The notes under the pieces: model-generated
The model's input: only the letters and a program-made list of their open reading frames with translations
What the model was told of the DNA's origin: nothing
The model's database searches: none
Source of the DNA: DSOS01 sp035286585
Lineage (GTDB): Bacteria > Chloroflexota > Anaerolineae > Anaerolineales > UBA4823
Length of the DNA stretch: 19,580 bases
NCBI GenBank assembly: GCA_035286585.1
Contig: DATEDC010000166.1
Location: forward strand, 1 to 19,580
Reading direction: 5' to 3'
Shown here: piece after piece, positions 1 through 7,488 of the stretch
Layout of the letters: every line of letters begins with the position of its first letter
Position numbering within the stretch: the first letter of the stretch is position 1
Position numbers and translations under genes: made by a program

Positions 1-517
1 CGTGCTACACGAGCCGCGCGTCCTGTTTCTGGACGAACCGACATCTGGAGTGGACCCGATCTCCCGGCGCGCCTTTTGGGACCTGATTTACAACCTGTCG
101 GAGAGCGGGGTCACTGTTTTCGTCACCACTCACTACATGGATGAAGCCGAGCACTGCGACCGCCTCGGCCTGATCTACAACGGGCGGCTCATCGCCCTGG
201 GCAGCCCAGCTAGCCTGCAGGCTAACATGCGCGCTGGAGAGATGCTTGAGATCGCCTGCCCTCACCCCATGCGGGCACTGCGCATCCTGCAAGACATGGA
301 TGGGGTGCTCAGCGCCGGCCTGTATGGCGACCGCGTCCACGTGCTGGTTGTGGACGCGTCCAGAATCGCCCCTGCGATCCGGGCAACCTTCAAGGCAGAG
401 GGTCATGCTTTGCGGCGCGTCCACCCCATCCCTCTCTCGCTCGAGGACCTTTTCGTTGCTTTCATCGAGATGGAAGAGAGTCGCCTGAGCGAGGCGATGG
501 GAGGTGGTGTTCAATGA
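1..517 (+). CDS. ABC transporter ATP-binding protein, C-terminal part (5' truncated by window)
   Basis: This is the ATPase subunit of an ABC-2 type exporter (CcmA/DrrA/YbhF-like). It hydrolyses ATP on the cytoplasmic face to drive the permeases encoded just downstream. The 171 visible residues start immediately after the place where the LSGGQ signature would lie. Visible motifs are Walker B (VLFLDE, residues 7-12, with E12 as the catalytic glutamate), the D-loop (SGVDP, 15-19) and the H-loop histidine in TTHYMDEAEHCD (H44). A C-terminal extension of about 110 residues follows, as is common in this family. Walker A and the signature are outside the window, and the GTG at position 2 is only the first in-frame start-like codon, not the true start. 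The stop codon overlaps the next start (ATGA at 514-517), which points to translational coupling with the first permease. The exported substrate cannot be read from the sequence. Confidence 0.95.
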   Translation, partial: VLHEPRVLFLDEPTSGVDPISRRAFWDLIYNLSESGVTVFVTTHYMDEAEHCDRLGLIYNGRLIALGSPASLQANMRAGEMLEIACPHPMRALRILQDMDGVLSAGLYGDRVHVLVVDASRIAPAIRATFKAEGHALRRVHPIPLSLEDLFVAFIEMEESRLSEAMGGGVQ

Positions 518-1659
518 AAGCCTTGAAGTCACGCCTTGTCTCCGTCCTGCGCAAAGAGACCCGCGAGATTCTGCGCGACCCGTATACGCTGGGCGTCGCC
601 CTGGTGCTGCCGCTGGTCATGCTTTTCCTGTTCGCCTACGGGGTCAACACCGATGTGCGGGATATTGAGCTGGTTGTCCTGGACTTCGACCGATCCCCCG
701 CCAGCCGGGATTACGCGCGCGCCTTCGTCAACTCCGGATACTTTCGATCGGTCGGTTTCGCCCAGGATTACCAAACCCTCGGCGACCTGCTCGACCGAGA
801 TGCAGCCGATGTAGCCCTGGTCATCCCACCTGGCTTTGCACGCTCGCTGAGCGACGGGGAGGCGATCCAGGTACAGACTATCCTTGACGGCTCGTACACG
901 CCCTTCGCTCAGGTGGCCCAGTCTTACGTCGAAGCCATCAACGCGGCTTACAACGGTGTCTACGCGGAGGATTACGTCGAACGCCACACGGGCCAATCCA
1001 TCGATCAGATGATTGCCCTTTCTGTGGACTCACGCGTCCTCTACAACCCGGGATTAAAGAGCGTCAATTCCATCGTCCCGGGGCTGTTCGGGGTGATCCT
1101 GATGGCCTTCCCGCCGCTGCTCTCGGCGCTGGCTATCGTGCGCGAGAAGGAGCGCGGCTCGATCCAGCAGGTGTTCGTCTCCCCCATCCGCCCGGTGGAA
1201 TTGATCCTGGGCAAGTTGATCCCCTACGGGGTGATCGCATTTGTCGAGATGGTCATCGTGCTGGCTGGCGGCGCCTTCTGGTTCGGCGTGCCTTTTCGCG
1301 GCAGCCTGATCTTGTTTCTGGTCGCTTCAGCGTTGTACGTGCTGTGCACGGTAGGCATCGGGTTGTTCGTTTCTACCCTGACGCGCAGCCAGGTAGCCGC
1401 CATGCTGTTCGCCACCGTGCTGACCATCATGCCATCGATGCTGTTCAGCGGATTTATCTTCCCGGTGCACACCATGCCCGCCCCGATGCAGACCTATGCC
1501 AGTGCGTTCCCAGCGCGCACCTTTATTGACCTTGCGCGAGGCATCGTTCTCAAGGGTCAGGGGCTGGGGGCGTCCCTTCCGGCGATGGGTTACCTGGCCG
1601 CCTACGCCGCCGGCTTGGTGTTGATTTCTGCCCTGCGCTTCAAAAAAAGGATCGGCTAA
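514..1659 (+). CDS. ABC-2 type transporter permease (YbhS/YbhR-like), first copy
   Basis: This 381-residue membrane subunit belongs to the ABC-2 permease family. It has one N-terminal membrane helix (about residues 27-44, LGVALVLPLVMLFLFAYG), a large extracytoplasmic domain (about 45-185), then about five C-terminal helices. The cytoplasmic segment 'REKERGSIQQVFVSPIRP' after the second helix is typical of this family and is thought to contact the ATPase. The start ATG overlaps the stop of the ATPase gene, and the second permease starts 2 nt after this stop, so the three genes are clearly one unit. One ATPase, two different permeases and a downstream HlyD adaptor match the layout of E. coli YbhF-YbhS-YbhR-YbhG. 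Known members of that type export drugs or other amphipathic compounds, but the substrate here is unknown. Confidence 0.95.
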   Translation: MKALKSRLVSVLRKETREILRDPYTLGVALVLPLVMLFLFAYGVNTDVRDIELVVLDFDRSPASRDYARAFVNSGYFRSVGFAQDYQTLGDLLDRDAADVALVIPPGFARSLSDGEAIQVQTILDGSYTPFAQVAQSYVEAINAAYNGVYAEDYVERHTGQSIDQMIALSVDSRVLYNPGLKSVNSIVPGLFGVILMAFPPLLSALAIVREKERGSIQQVFVSPIRPVELILGKLIPYGVIAFVEMVIVLAGGAFWFGVPFRGSLILFLVASALYVLCTVGIGLFVSTLTRSQVAAMLFATVLTIMPSMLFSGFIFPVHTMPAPMQTYASAFPARTFIDLARGIVLKGQGLGASLPAMGYLAAYAAGLVLISALRFKKRIG

Positions 1660-1661
1660 CC

Positions 1662-2813
1662 GTGAGCGCCCGCCTTGCTTCCCTCGTCCGCAAGGAATTT
1701 ACCCAGACCTTGCGCGACATCCCCATCGTCTTGCTGGTGATCTACACCTTCGCCGAGATCCTGCTGTGCGGCTGGGCGCTGACCATGGACGTCAAGCACA
1801 TCCCTACGGCGGTGCTCGACCGTGACAACTCGCCCGCCAGCCGGACCTTGATCGCGCGCTTCCGCCAGGCCGAGTCGTTTGCCCTGGACTTCTACCCGGT
1901 TGACGAGAGCGAACTCGAAGCTCTGATCGACTCGGGCCAGGCGGCTCTTGGCCTGGTCATCCCACCTGGGTTAGGGAGCGACCTGAGCGGTGGTCGCCCA
2001 GCCAGCATCCAGGTGCTGGCAGACGGCACGCAGTCCAACGCTGCGCTGCTCTCGCTCGGCTACGTGGAGCGAATCGTGCGCCGCTATTCATCCGCGATTG
2101 AAGTGGCCCGCATGTCCGCCGGTCCGCCTGTCATTCAAGCGAGGGAGGGTAGTCTGCCCTCCGTAATCAACCAGGTGCGCGCCTGGTACTTGCCGGAAAT
2201 GCGCTATATCCACTTCAACGCGGTCAGCATGGTCTCGCTGGCGGTGGTGATGGTTGGCGTGCTGCTCGCCGCGGCTGGCATCGTACGGGAGAAAGAAAGC
2301 GGCACTTTGGAACAACTGATGGTAACGCCCATCCGCCCGGCGGAGCTGATCTTTGCCAAGATTGCGCCGTTGGTGCTGCTGGAGATTGTGGGGCTGCTGA
2401 TTGGCGTGCTGCTCTCATTCCTGGTTTTCGGCGTAGCTCCGCACGGTAACCCGGTCGCCACACTGGCGCTCTTCGTAGCCCTCTCCACCCTGGCTTTCCT
2501 GGCCAGCGCCGGTATCGGCATCTGGATCGCCACCTATGCCCTCAACTTGATGCAAGCGTTGATGCTGGCATTCTTCGTGCTCTTTCCGGTGATGTTCCTT
2601 TCCGGCACGATCACCCCGGTCTCAGCCATGCCGGTGTGGCTGCAGTGGCTTGCCTACGCCAGCCCGATGACTCATTACCTATCGCTGGCGCTCAGCATCT
2701 TTCTAAAAGGCGCAGGTATTCCGCTGGTTTGGCCGCACGTGCTTGCCTTGGCGGTTTTCACGGCAACCATCCTGGCCATCGCCCTGAAGCGTTTCCGCCA
2801 CAGCCTGGCTTAA
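1662..2813 (+). CDS. ABC-2 type transporter permease (YbhS/YbhR-like), second copy
   Basis: This 383-residue ABC-2 permease is a paralogue of the one just upstream. The two share the N-terminal 'RKE(F/T)xQTLRD / RKETREILRD' segment, the 'VLDxDxSPASR' stretch early in the extracytoplasmic domain, the 'GLVIPPG/ALVIPPG' stretch and the coupling-loop segment 'REKESGTLEQLMVTPIRPAEL'. It has one N-terminal helix, an outer domain of about 150 residues and five or so C-terminal helices. The start is GTG at 1662, two bases after the upstream stop; the tight spacing supports it. The two permeases presumably form a heterodimer around the ATPase. A 118-bp gap then precedes the adaptor gene, with no clear promoter or hairpin in it. 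Confidence 0.95.
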   Translation: MSARLASLVRKEFTQTLRDIPIVLLVIYTFAEILLCGWALTMDVKHIPTAVLDRDNSPASRTLIARFRQAESFALDFYPVDESELEALIDSGQAALGLVIPPGLGSDLSGGRPASIQVLADGTQSNAALLSLGYVERIVRRYSSAIEVARMSAGPPVIQAREGSLPSVINQVRAWYLPEMRYIHFNAVSMVSLAVVMVGVLLAAAGIVREKESGTLEQLMVTPIRPAELIFAKIAPLVLLEIVGLLIGVLLSFLVFGVAPHGNPVATLALFVALSTLAFLASAGIGIWIATYALNLMQALMLAFFVLFPVMFLSGTITPVSAMPVWLQWLAYASPMTHYLSLALSIFLKGAGIPLVWPHVLALAVFTATILAIALKRFRHSLA

Positions 2814-2921
2814 GTCGAAGGGCAAAGCAATGGTGACTGCTCAGGCTATTTTCATGCGACGCGGGCGAGCGCGGACGGACGCCGAGAGGTCGAGAACCTG
2901 AAATGATGCATTCTTTCTTAT

Positions 2922-2927
2922 GGAGGT
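2922..2927 (+). promoter_or_regulatory. Ribosome binding site that decides the adaptor start
   Basis: GGAGGT lies five bases before the ATG at 2932. The longer reading frame opens at an ATG at 2920 whose own third base is part of this Shine-Dalgarno sequence, so the 2920 codon cannot be served by it. The 2932 start also puts the membrane helix right at the N-terminus. Confidence 0.75.
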
Positions 2928-2931
2928 AACC

Positions 2932-4488
2932 ATGAACACGAAAATGAAGTCTATCTTGCTGACTGCCCTGATCGTTGTCATCCTGCTTGCCGCAGGAAGC
3001 TGGTGGTGGGGGTCCCAGGCGCGAGCTGCTACGGACGGCGAGACCTTTGAGGCCACCGGGGTTATCGAAGCCCGCAAGGCACGTCTGGCGGCGGAGCTCG
3101 GCGGGACCGTCTTGGAGGTGCTGGTCGAGGAGGGAGAGCGCGTCAAGGCCGGGCAGCCCCTGGTGAAACTGGACGATGCCGCGCTTTCGGCGCTGGGCGA
3201 GCGCATGCAGGCCGAGCTGCGCGCCACCCAGGCAAACCTGGCCTTGATGAAAGCCGGGGCGAGCGCCGAGCAGGTACAGGCGGCTGAGGCGCAACTCGCC
3301 CAGGCGGAGGCCAATCTTCAAGCAGCCCAAGCCCAACTGGATGCGCTGACCGCGGGGACGCGCCCGGAGGAGATCGCTGCCATCCGGGCTAACCTGGCGC
3401 GCGCCCGGTCCCAGTACGCTGCTTTGCAAGTGGCTCTGACCAGCGACCAGGTTGAGGCGGTCCGCGCCGCCTTGACTACCGCGGAGAGCAACCTGAGCGC
3501 CTGGAGCAGCCGCCACGTTGATCTGGCGCAGGACAGCCGTAACCCGGCTTACAGCCTCGAGGCGGCCAAAGCCGCCCACACCGATGCCCAGTCTGCCCTC
3601 GAGCTGGCACGTCTGGCCTACCAGGCTGTGCAGGGCGAGGCGCAACCTTACGTTCGCCAGATCGAACTGGGACGCCTGAGCTGGGAAGTTTCTATGTCCA
3701 ACCTGGCTCAGGCTCAGGCGCGTTTGGAATCCCTGGAAAGGGACGAGCGTTCCACCCCGGAGGCCCTGGACGCCGCCCAGAAGACCCTGCAAGACGCCCG
3801 GGAGATGGTGGATAAGGCCGAAACGGCCTATCAAGCCCTGTCCTCCGGCATTCCCGGCCCGCTCCTGGACGCTGCCTGGGGGGAGGTGCAGCGTGCCCGG
3901 CAGGGCCTGGGAGCCGCCGCAATTGGAGGCAACCTGTCGCTTTCCGTGGAAACTTTGTTAGCCCAGGTGGATGCCGCCCGGGCGCTGCGCGATCTGGCCG
4001 CCGCCAACCTGGCGAGCCTCAAGAACGGCGCCCGCCCTGAAGAGCTTCAATTAGCTCAGGCTCAGGTAGACGCCGCCCAGGCGCAACTGGATATGCTGGG
4101 GATTGAGCTGAAGAAATTCACCCTTACCTCACCCTGGGATGGGGTGGTGTTGGCAAGAGGCGTCGAACCTGGGGAGGTGGCTTTGCCCGGGGGGACGCTT
4201 CTCGAGATCGGGCAATTGGAGCGCCTGGAGCTGACCGCCTACCTGCCCGAGGAGCGCTTTGGACAGGTGGCGCCCGGTCAGGAGGTCCTGGTGCGCGTGG
4301 ATGCTTACCCGGAGCGAATCTTCACCGGAAAAGTGCTGCGCCTGGCTGAAGAAGCTGAGTTCACCCCTACCAACGTGCAGACCAAAGAAGACCGGACAAG
4401 GATGGTATATGCCGTCGTAATTCAATTGGATAATCCAGGCTTGGCGCTCAAGCCCGGCATGCTCGCGGATGTGGAGTTCCAGGGTTGA
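2932..4488 (+). CDS. HlyD-family membrane fusion/adaptor protein with very long coiled-coil region
   Basis: This 518-residue adaptor belongs with the ABC exporter upstream. A single N-terminal membrane helix (about residues 7-26) anchors it. A first half-lipoyl segment follows (about 40-82, with ELGGTVLEVLVEEGERVKAGQPLVKLDD). Residues of about 85-385 are Ala-, Gln- and Glu-rich with heptad-like spacing, indicating long helical hairpins. The second half-lipoyl motif (TSPWDGVVLARGVEPGEVALPGG) and a beta-barrel domain then lead to a conserved-looking C-terminus (FTPTNVQTKEDRTRMVY ... LKPGMLADVEF). E. coli YbhG is about 330 residues, so the coiled-coil region here is greatly expanded. The module 'GxRPEEI/L' followed by an AQAQL-type helix occurs twice, suggesting internal duplication. 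No TolC-like gene is nearby. The start at 2932 is chosen for its ribosome binding site. Confidence 0.93.
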   Translation: MNTKMKSILLTALIVVILLAAGSWWWGSQARAATDGETFEATGVIEARKARLAAELGGTVLEVLVEEGERVKAGQPLVKLDDAALSALGERMQAELRATQANLALMKAGASAEQVQAAEAQLAQAEANLQAAQAQLDALTAGTRPEEIAAIRANLARARSQYAALQVALTSDQVEAVRAALTTAESNLSAWSSRHVDLAQDSRNPAYSLEAAKAAHTDAQSALELARLAYQAVQGEAQPYVRQIELGRLSWEVSMSNLAQAQARLESLERDERSTPEALDAAQKTLQDAREMVDKAETAYQALSSGIPGPLLDAAWGEVQRARQGLGAAAIGGNLSLSVETLLAQVDAARALRDLAAANLASLKNGARPEELQLAQAQVDAAQAQLDMLGIELKKFTLTSPWDGVVLARGVEPGEVALPGGTLLEIGQLERLELTAYLPEERFGQVAPGQEVLVRVDAYPERIFTGKVLRLAEEAEFTPTNVQTKEDRTRMVYAVVIQLDNPGLALKPGMLADVEFQG

Positions 4489-4850
4489 TCGAGGTCATCA
4501 AGAAGCCTATGATAGTCAAGCGACCCATGAAAGAGGTGCTCACCGAGTGGCTTGCAGCGAAACGGCTGGCGTACCGTGCTCTTTCGGGCGGGGAGATGGA
4601 AGCCGCGGCGACTTTCAGGCCAGAGGGTGGCGGGACGCAGCATACCTTTGTTCTGCGCTACCACATACCTGGTTTGTGGGGGCGGCTGATCCCGTGCTGG
4701 CTGGTAAAACTTGGCTGCCAGCTTGCCCTGGCAAATATTCGCAGGTCGTTGGAAGCAAGGCCCCTGACAGAGAACATTTCACAGAGAGGAGCGAAAAATG
4801 AAACTGGAACAGGTACGCCACACATATACTTCCTGGGCTCCGGCTTATAA
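4485..4850 (+). pseudogene. Probable remnant of an SRPBCC (START/polyketide cyclase-like) protein lacking its N-terminus
   Basis: An open frame of up to 121 codons follows the adaptor. It could start at a TTG that overlaps the adaptor stop, or at ATG 4509 or 4527. Residues of about 20-92 read like the C-terminal two-thirds of an SRPBCC domain: 'TEWLAAKRLAYRALSGGEMEA', then the strand pair 'ATFRPEGGGTQHTFVLRYHIPG', then a long amphipathic helix ending 'LALANIRRSLEA'. The first 50-60 residues expected for this fold are missing, since the adaptor gene occupies that DNA. The frame also runs 53 bp into the methyltransferase gene, giving a tail without family character. Both facts suggest a decayed or truncated gene. 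A functional short protein is possible. The family call is from pattern memory only. Confidence 0.5.
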
Positions 4851-5409
4851 CGCCACCCACGCCTGGACCTTGCCCGGGCGCCGGGCGGCGCGGCTGGCGC
4901 TTGGTGTCCAACCCGGTGACCGGGTGCTCGACCTGGCATGCGGCACGGGCTTGAACTTCTCCCACCTGGTCGAGTTAGTCGGTGAACGCGGCTCAATCGT
5001 AGGCGTCGATCTGACCCCGGCTATGCTGGAAGTTACCCGCAGGATGATCGCCTCGCGGGGCTGGAAAAACGTCGAGGTGCGCGAAGCGGACGCTGCGCAA
5101 CTGCCATTCCCGGATGAATCCTTCGACAAAGCCATCTGCACCTTCGCCTTGAACATCATTCCCGAGTATGCGCGGGCGATCGCTGAGGTCAGGCGGGTGC
5201 TGGTTCCAGGCGGGCGGTTCGCAGCCCTGGAGATGAGCTTACATTTTCGATCCCTGCCGCGCTGGCTCCAACCGCTGCCGCACATCTGCGCCGTTGATAT
5301 GACTCACCGGACCCTGGATGAATTGAAACGCGTCTTTGGCGAGGTACAGGTCACCAATTACTGGTTGGGGATGATCTTTATGGCTATGGCGGTGAATAAC
5401 GAGGTATAA
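4798..5409 (+). CDS. Class I SAM-dependent methyltransferase (UbiE/COQ5-like)
   Basis: This 203-residue cytoplasmic enzyme transfers a methyl group from S-adenosylmethionine to an unidentified acceptor. It shows the Rossmann-type motif I (VLDLACGTGLNF, about residues 43-54), the acidic residue ending strand 2 (GVDLTPAML, D71), motif II (ADAAQLPFPDESFD, about 97-110) and the 'RVLVPGGRFAALEM' segment (133-146). The N-terminal 'YTSWAPAYN' is typical of UbiE-like and small phospholipid or quinone methyltransferases, but substrate cannot be assigned from this. The ATG at 4798 has a good ribosome binding site (AGAGGAG, centred about ten bases upstream). It is the last gene of the + strand operon. 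Alternative roles include methylation of a lipid or of a compound handled by the exporter. Confidence 0.9.
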   Translation: MKLEQVRHTYTSWAPAYNATHAWTLPGRRAARLALGVQPGDRVLDLACGTGLNFSHLVELVGERGSIVGVDLTPAMLEVTRRMIASRGWKNVEVREADAAQLPFPDESFDKAICTFALNIIPEYARAIAEVRRVLVPGGRFAALEMSLHFRSLPRWLQPLPHICAVDMTHRTLDELKRVFGEVQVTNYWLGMIFMAMAVNNEV

Positions 5410-5731
5410 GCCAAAATGCTTGCCGCGGTGCGGGTTAACAGCGCTGGTTAGTCTGTAGCTTGAATTCTGTGATGAAATGCGAAGACAGGTTTGCCGATGG
5501 GCAAGGGAATTAACCGTAGATGCGTCAGTTTCGGTGAACTTTAAAGTGAAGGAGCAATCGGCATATAAACGCAAAAGTCCCCTGCACTCGAAACAGGGGA
5601 CTTTCTCTTAAGAGTCGCATTTGCCAGTTTGCCGACGGGCTGGCTATGCGGTGCGCCTGGGCGGCATTGACCTAGGCATTCTAGGTCTAATGGCGCTCCA
5701 TTTTCAGGGAGATTGGTCTATCAACCAGGGA
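5410..5731. other. Non-coding region between convergent operons
   Basis: This 322-bp stretch separates the + strand exporter operon from the - strand polysaccharide locus. It contains the strong hairpin at 5574-5604. A perfect 10-bp palindrome (CTCTTAAGAG, 5605-5614) sits directly beside it, and a smaller 7-bp inverted repeat (5669-5675 with 5681-5687, 5-nt loop) lies nearer the kinase gene. No convincing gene was seen in it on either strand. Confidence 0.7.
5574..5604. terminator. Bidirectional rho-independent terminator candidate
   Basis: AAAGTCCCCTG (5574-5584) and CAGGGGACTTT (5594-5604) form a perfect 11-bp stem with a 9-nt loop. On the + strand the stem ends in TTT followed by CTCTT. 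On the - strand it is followed by TTTTGCG. It lies 164 bp after the methyltransferase stop and 127 bp after the kinase stop, which is the right place to end both converging transcripts. The T-runs are short, so efficiency is uncertain. Confidence 0.75.
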
Positions 5732-7417
5732 TCACTTGGGGCTAAGTTTGAACACAGCTTTGAAAAGATGCTTGAAGGAGCCAGCAATTTTATACGTAAA
5801 AGGCGAGAGGGTTTCCCTGAACTTCTTTAGATCTATCTTTATTCTATCCTCGCGCTCGACCCCGTAGTTGTTTTGATAGTACGTATAAAGATAGCTCTTG
5901 CCAGCGTAATAATCTGCGTCACGGCGAGGGATGCGATTAAGAACCACGCCTACCAGTTTGGCTCCGGCAACCTTGATTTGGTCTATGGCAATTCGGGCCA
6001 GAGATTGGCGCGTATGCCCCGGTCTGACCACCATCAGAATCCCGTCCACCTTGGATGCAAGGATCATGGCGTCAGCAACGATGAAAGGTGGCCCGTCAAT
6101 TACAATAACGTCGGCGACATCTTTCAATTTGGATAGGAGTTTCTCCATTTTCTTCGAGCTTAGCAGCTCGGTAGGGTTGGAAGGCGTGTTACCGGCGGTA
6201 AGCACAGCTACATTCTTTCCCTTATTCAATCTAATAGTATCGCCGATGGGCGCGCGGCCTAAGAACAGATCAACCAAACCCTGTTCATTGGTCAGGTTGA
6301 AATATTTATGGATGTTGGGTCTACGTAAGTCGGCATCAATCAAGATCACTTTTTTATCTCTTTGAGCGACGGACAAGGCCAGGTTAGCAGCAACTGAGGT
6401 TTTTCCATCCCCGATATCTGCGCTGGTGACGAGGATAGTTTTTAGGGGTCGTTCCATTTCAGCAAATTCAATATTTGTCCTCAGGGTGCGGTACGCTTCA
6501 GTTAAGGGGTGGTTTAAGTTGGCTGCATCATATAGGTGGTTTTCATTGCTTCCATCAGCGTACTCGAAAATACGACCGACAATAGGGGCTGAAAACAAAC
6601 GCGCTACGTCGTCGGCAGATTTCAGTGTGTCATTCAGATATTCGAGTAGATAAGCTTCGCATGCCGCCAAGATAAATCCAAAGACCGCCGCCAGCAGCAC
6701 TGTCCATATTTTATTGGGTCCAATGGGTCTGACGGTTAGTGAAGCAGGTTCAATAATGGTCAACGTATTGATGGCCCCTTGTTGCGTGTTGGAGAGCAAG
6801 AGGCCGTAATTATTCCGCATAGCATTAAGCTTGAGCTGTAAGGCGGAAATCTGATTTTGGGCGTCATCGATCTGCTGAGCGCTGATCATATTCCCCAATT
6901 CACCCTGAAGTTTTTCGATTTCATCCTCGGTTTCTTTGATCTGTGCTTCGAGGTTGTTCAACTGCTCGTTAATAAACTCCTGGCGTCCTTGATCCTCAGG
7001 CTGACCGCTGGTTGGACTCAAAAGTAACAACTGGCTGGCCAATTCGTTGGCAACTAACTGAGAGCGTTCCGGATCAGTGTCGGTGACAGCGATCTCAATC
7101 AATTGGGTGTTTGGTAAAGCCCGGGCGAGGTACTCCGGCAGTCGATTAATATTCAAGGCATTCATAGTTGCGATGCGGACCATATCCCGATTGGCAATAT
7201 CCGCGTAAGCCGCAGCCAGTTGTTGGCTTAAGAGGAATTCGTTATTGGAGGGATTGGGATCGTTGATGGTAGTGCCTATCATGAGAGTAGTGCGCGACTG
7301 GTAAACCGTCGGCTGGCGTAGAATCGTCAAGTAGCTGAAAGTTGCCGCCACCAGGGTTGAAGCCGCCACCAGCCACCACCATTTCTTTATTGGATAGATA
7401 TATCTGCTCAATTCCAT
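5732..7417 (-). CDS. Polysaccharide co-polymerase / BY-kinase (Wzz-Wzc type tyrosine autokinase)
   Basis: This 561-residue membrane protein probably controls chain length and export of the polysaccharide made by the neighbouring enzymes. Two membrane helices (about 13-32 and 236-255) flank an extracytoplasmic Wzz-like domain with a coiled coil (about 145-205). The cytoplasmic kinase has the oligomerisation motif EX2RX2R (E307, R310, R313), Walker A (SADIGDGKT, K339), Walker A' (LIDADLRRP, D361 and D363) and Walker B (VIVIDGPP, D441). A tyrosine cluster follows, with seven Tyr between 503 and 518, as expected for autophosphorylation. About 43 further residues come after the cluster, an unusual tail. 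The kinase is fused to the membrane domain, unlike the split CapA/CapB pairs of Firmicutes. The start has a strong ribosome binding site (AGGAGGG). It is the last gene of the - strand locus. Confidence 0.95.
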   Translation of the reverse strand: MELSRYIYPIKKWWWLVAASTLVAATFSYLTILRQPTVYQSRTTLMIGTTINDPNPSNNEFLLSQQLAAAYADIANRDMVRIATMNALNINRLPEYLARALPNTQLIEIAVTDTDPERSQLVANELASQLLLLSPTSGQPEDQGRQEFINEQLNNLEAQIKETEDEIEKLQGELGNMISAQQIDDAQNQISALQLKLNAMRNNYGLLLSNTQQGAINTLTIIEPASLTVRPIGPNKIWTVLLAAVFGFILAACEAYLLEYLNDTLKSADDVARLFSAPIVGRIFEYADGSNENHLYDAANLNHPLTEAYRTLRTNIEFAEMERPLKTILVTSADIGDGKTSVAANLALSVAQRDKKVILIDADLRRPNIHKYFNLTNEQGLVDLFLGRAPIGDTIRLNKGKNVAVLTAGNTPSNPTELLSSKKMEKLLSKLKDVADVIVIDGPPFIVADAMILASKVDGILMVVRPGHTRQSLARIAIDQIKVAGAKLVGVVLNRIPRRDADYYAGKSYLYTYYQNNYGVEREDRIKIDLKKFRETLSPFTYKIAGSFKHLFKAVFKLSPK

Positions 7418-7431
7418 GGGTTTCCCTCCTA

Positions 7432-7486
7432 ATTATAAATTATAAGCGCTGCTGATATTATTATCGGTCGATGTGCAATCATTATA
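7432..7486 (-). promoter_or_regulatory. AT-rich island with three TATAAT copies upstream of the kinase gene
   Basis: On the - strand, TATAAT occurs at 7444-7439, 7437-7432 and 7486-7481, within the 71-bp gap between the GT2 gene and the kinase gene. The first two are spaced 7 bp apart, just before the ribosome binding site. No good -35 box sits at the right distance from any of them, so a separate promoter for the kinase gene is only a possibility. The base composition is clearly more AT-rich than the flanking genes. Confidence 0.3.
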
Positions 7487-7488
7487 TT

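Noticed and set aside
2758..3834. A 358-codon open frame on the - strand, antisense to the adaptor gene
   Set aside because: It mirrors the GC-rich, repetitive coiled-coil codons of the adaptor. Its translation is rich in Gly, Leu and Arg with no domain, and it overlaps two well-supported genes.
5669..5687. 7-bp inverted repeat GACCTAG/CTAGGTC as a second terminator
   Set aside because: The stem is short and has no T-run on either strand. The stronger hairpin at 5574-5604 is a better candidate.
5621..5830. A 69-codon + strand frame in the convergent junction
   Set aside because: About half of it is antisense to the kinase C-terminus. It has no clear ribosome binding site and no recognisable domain.
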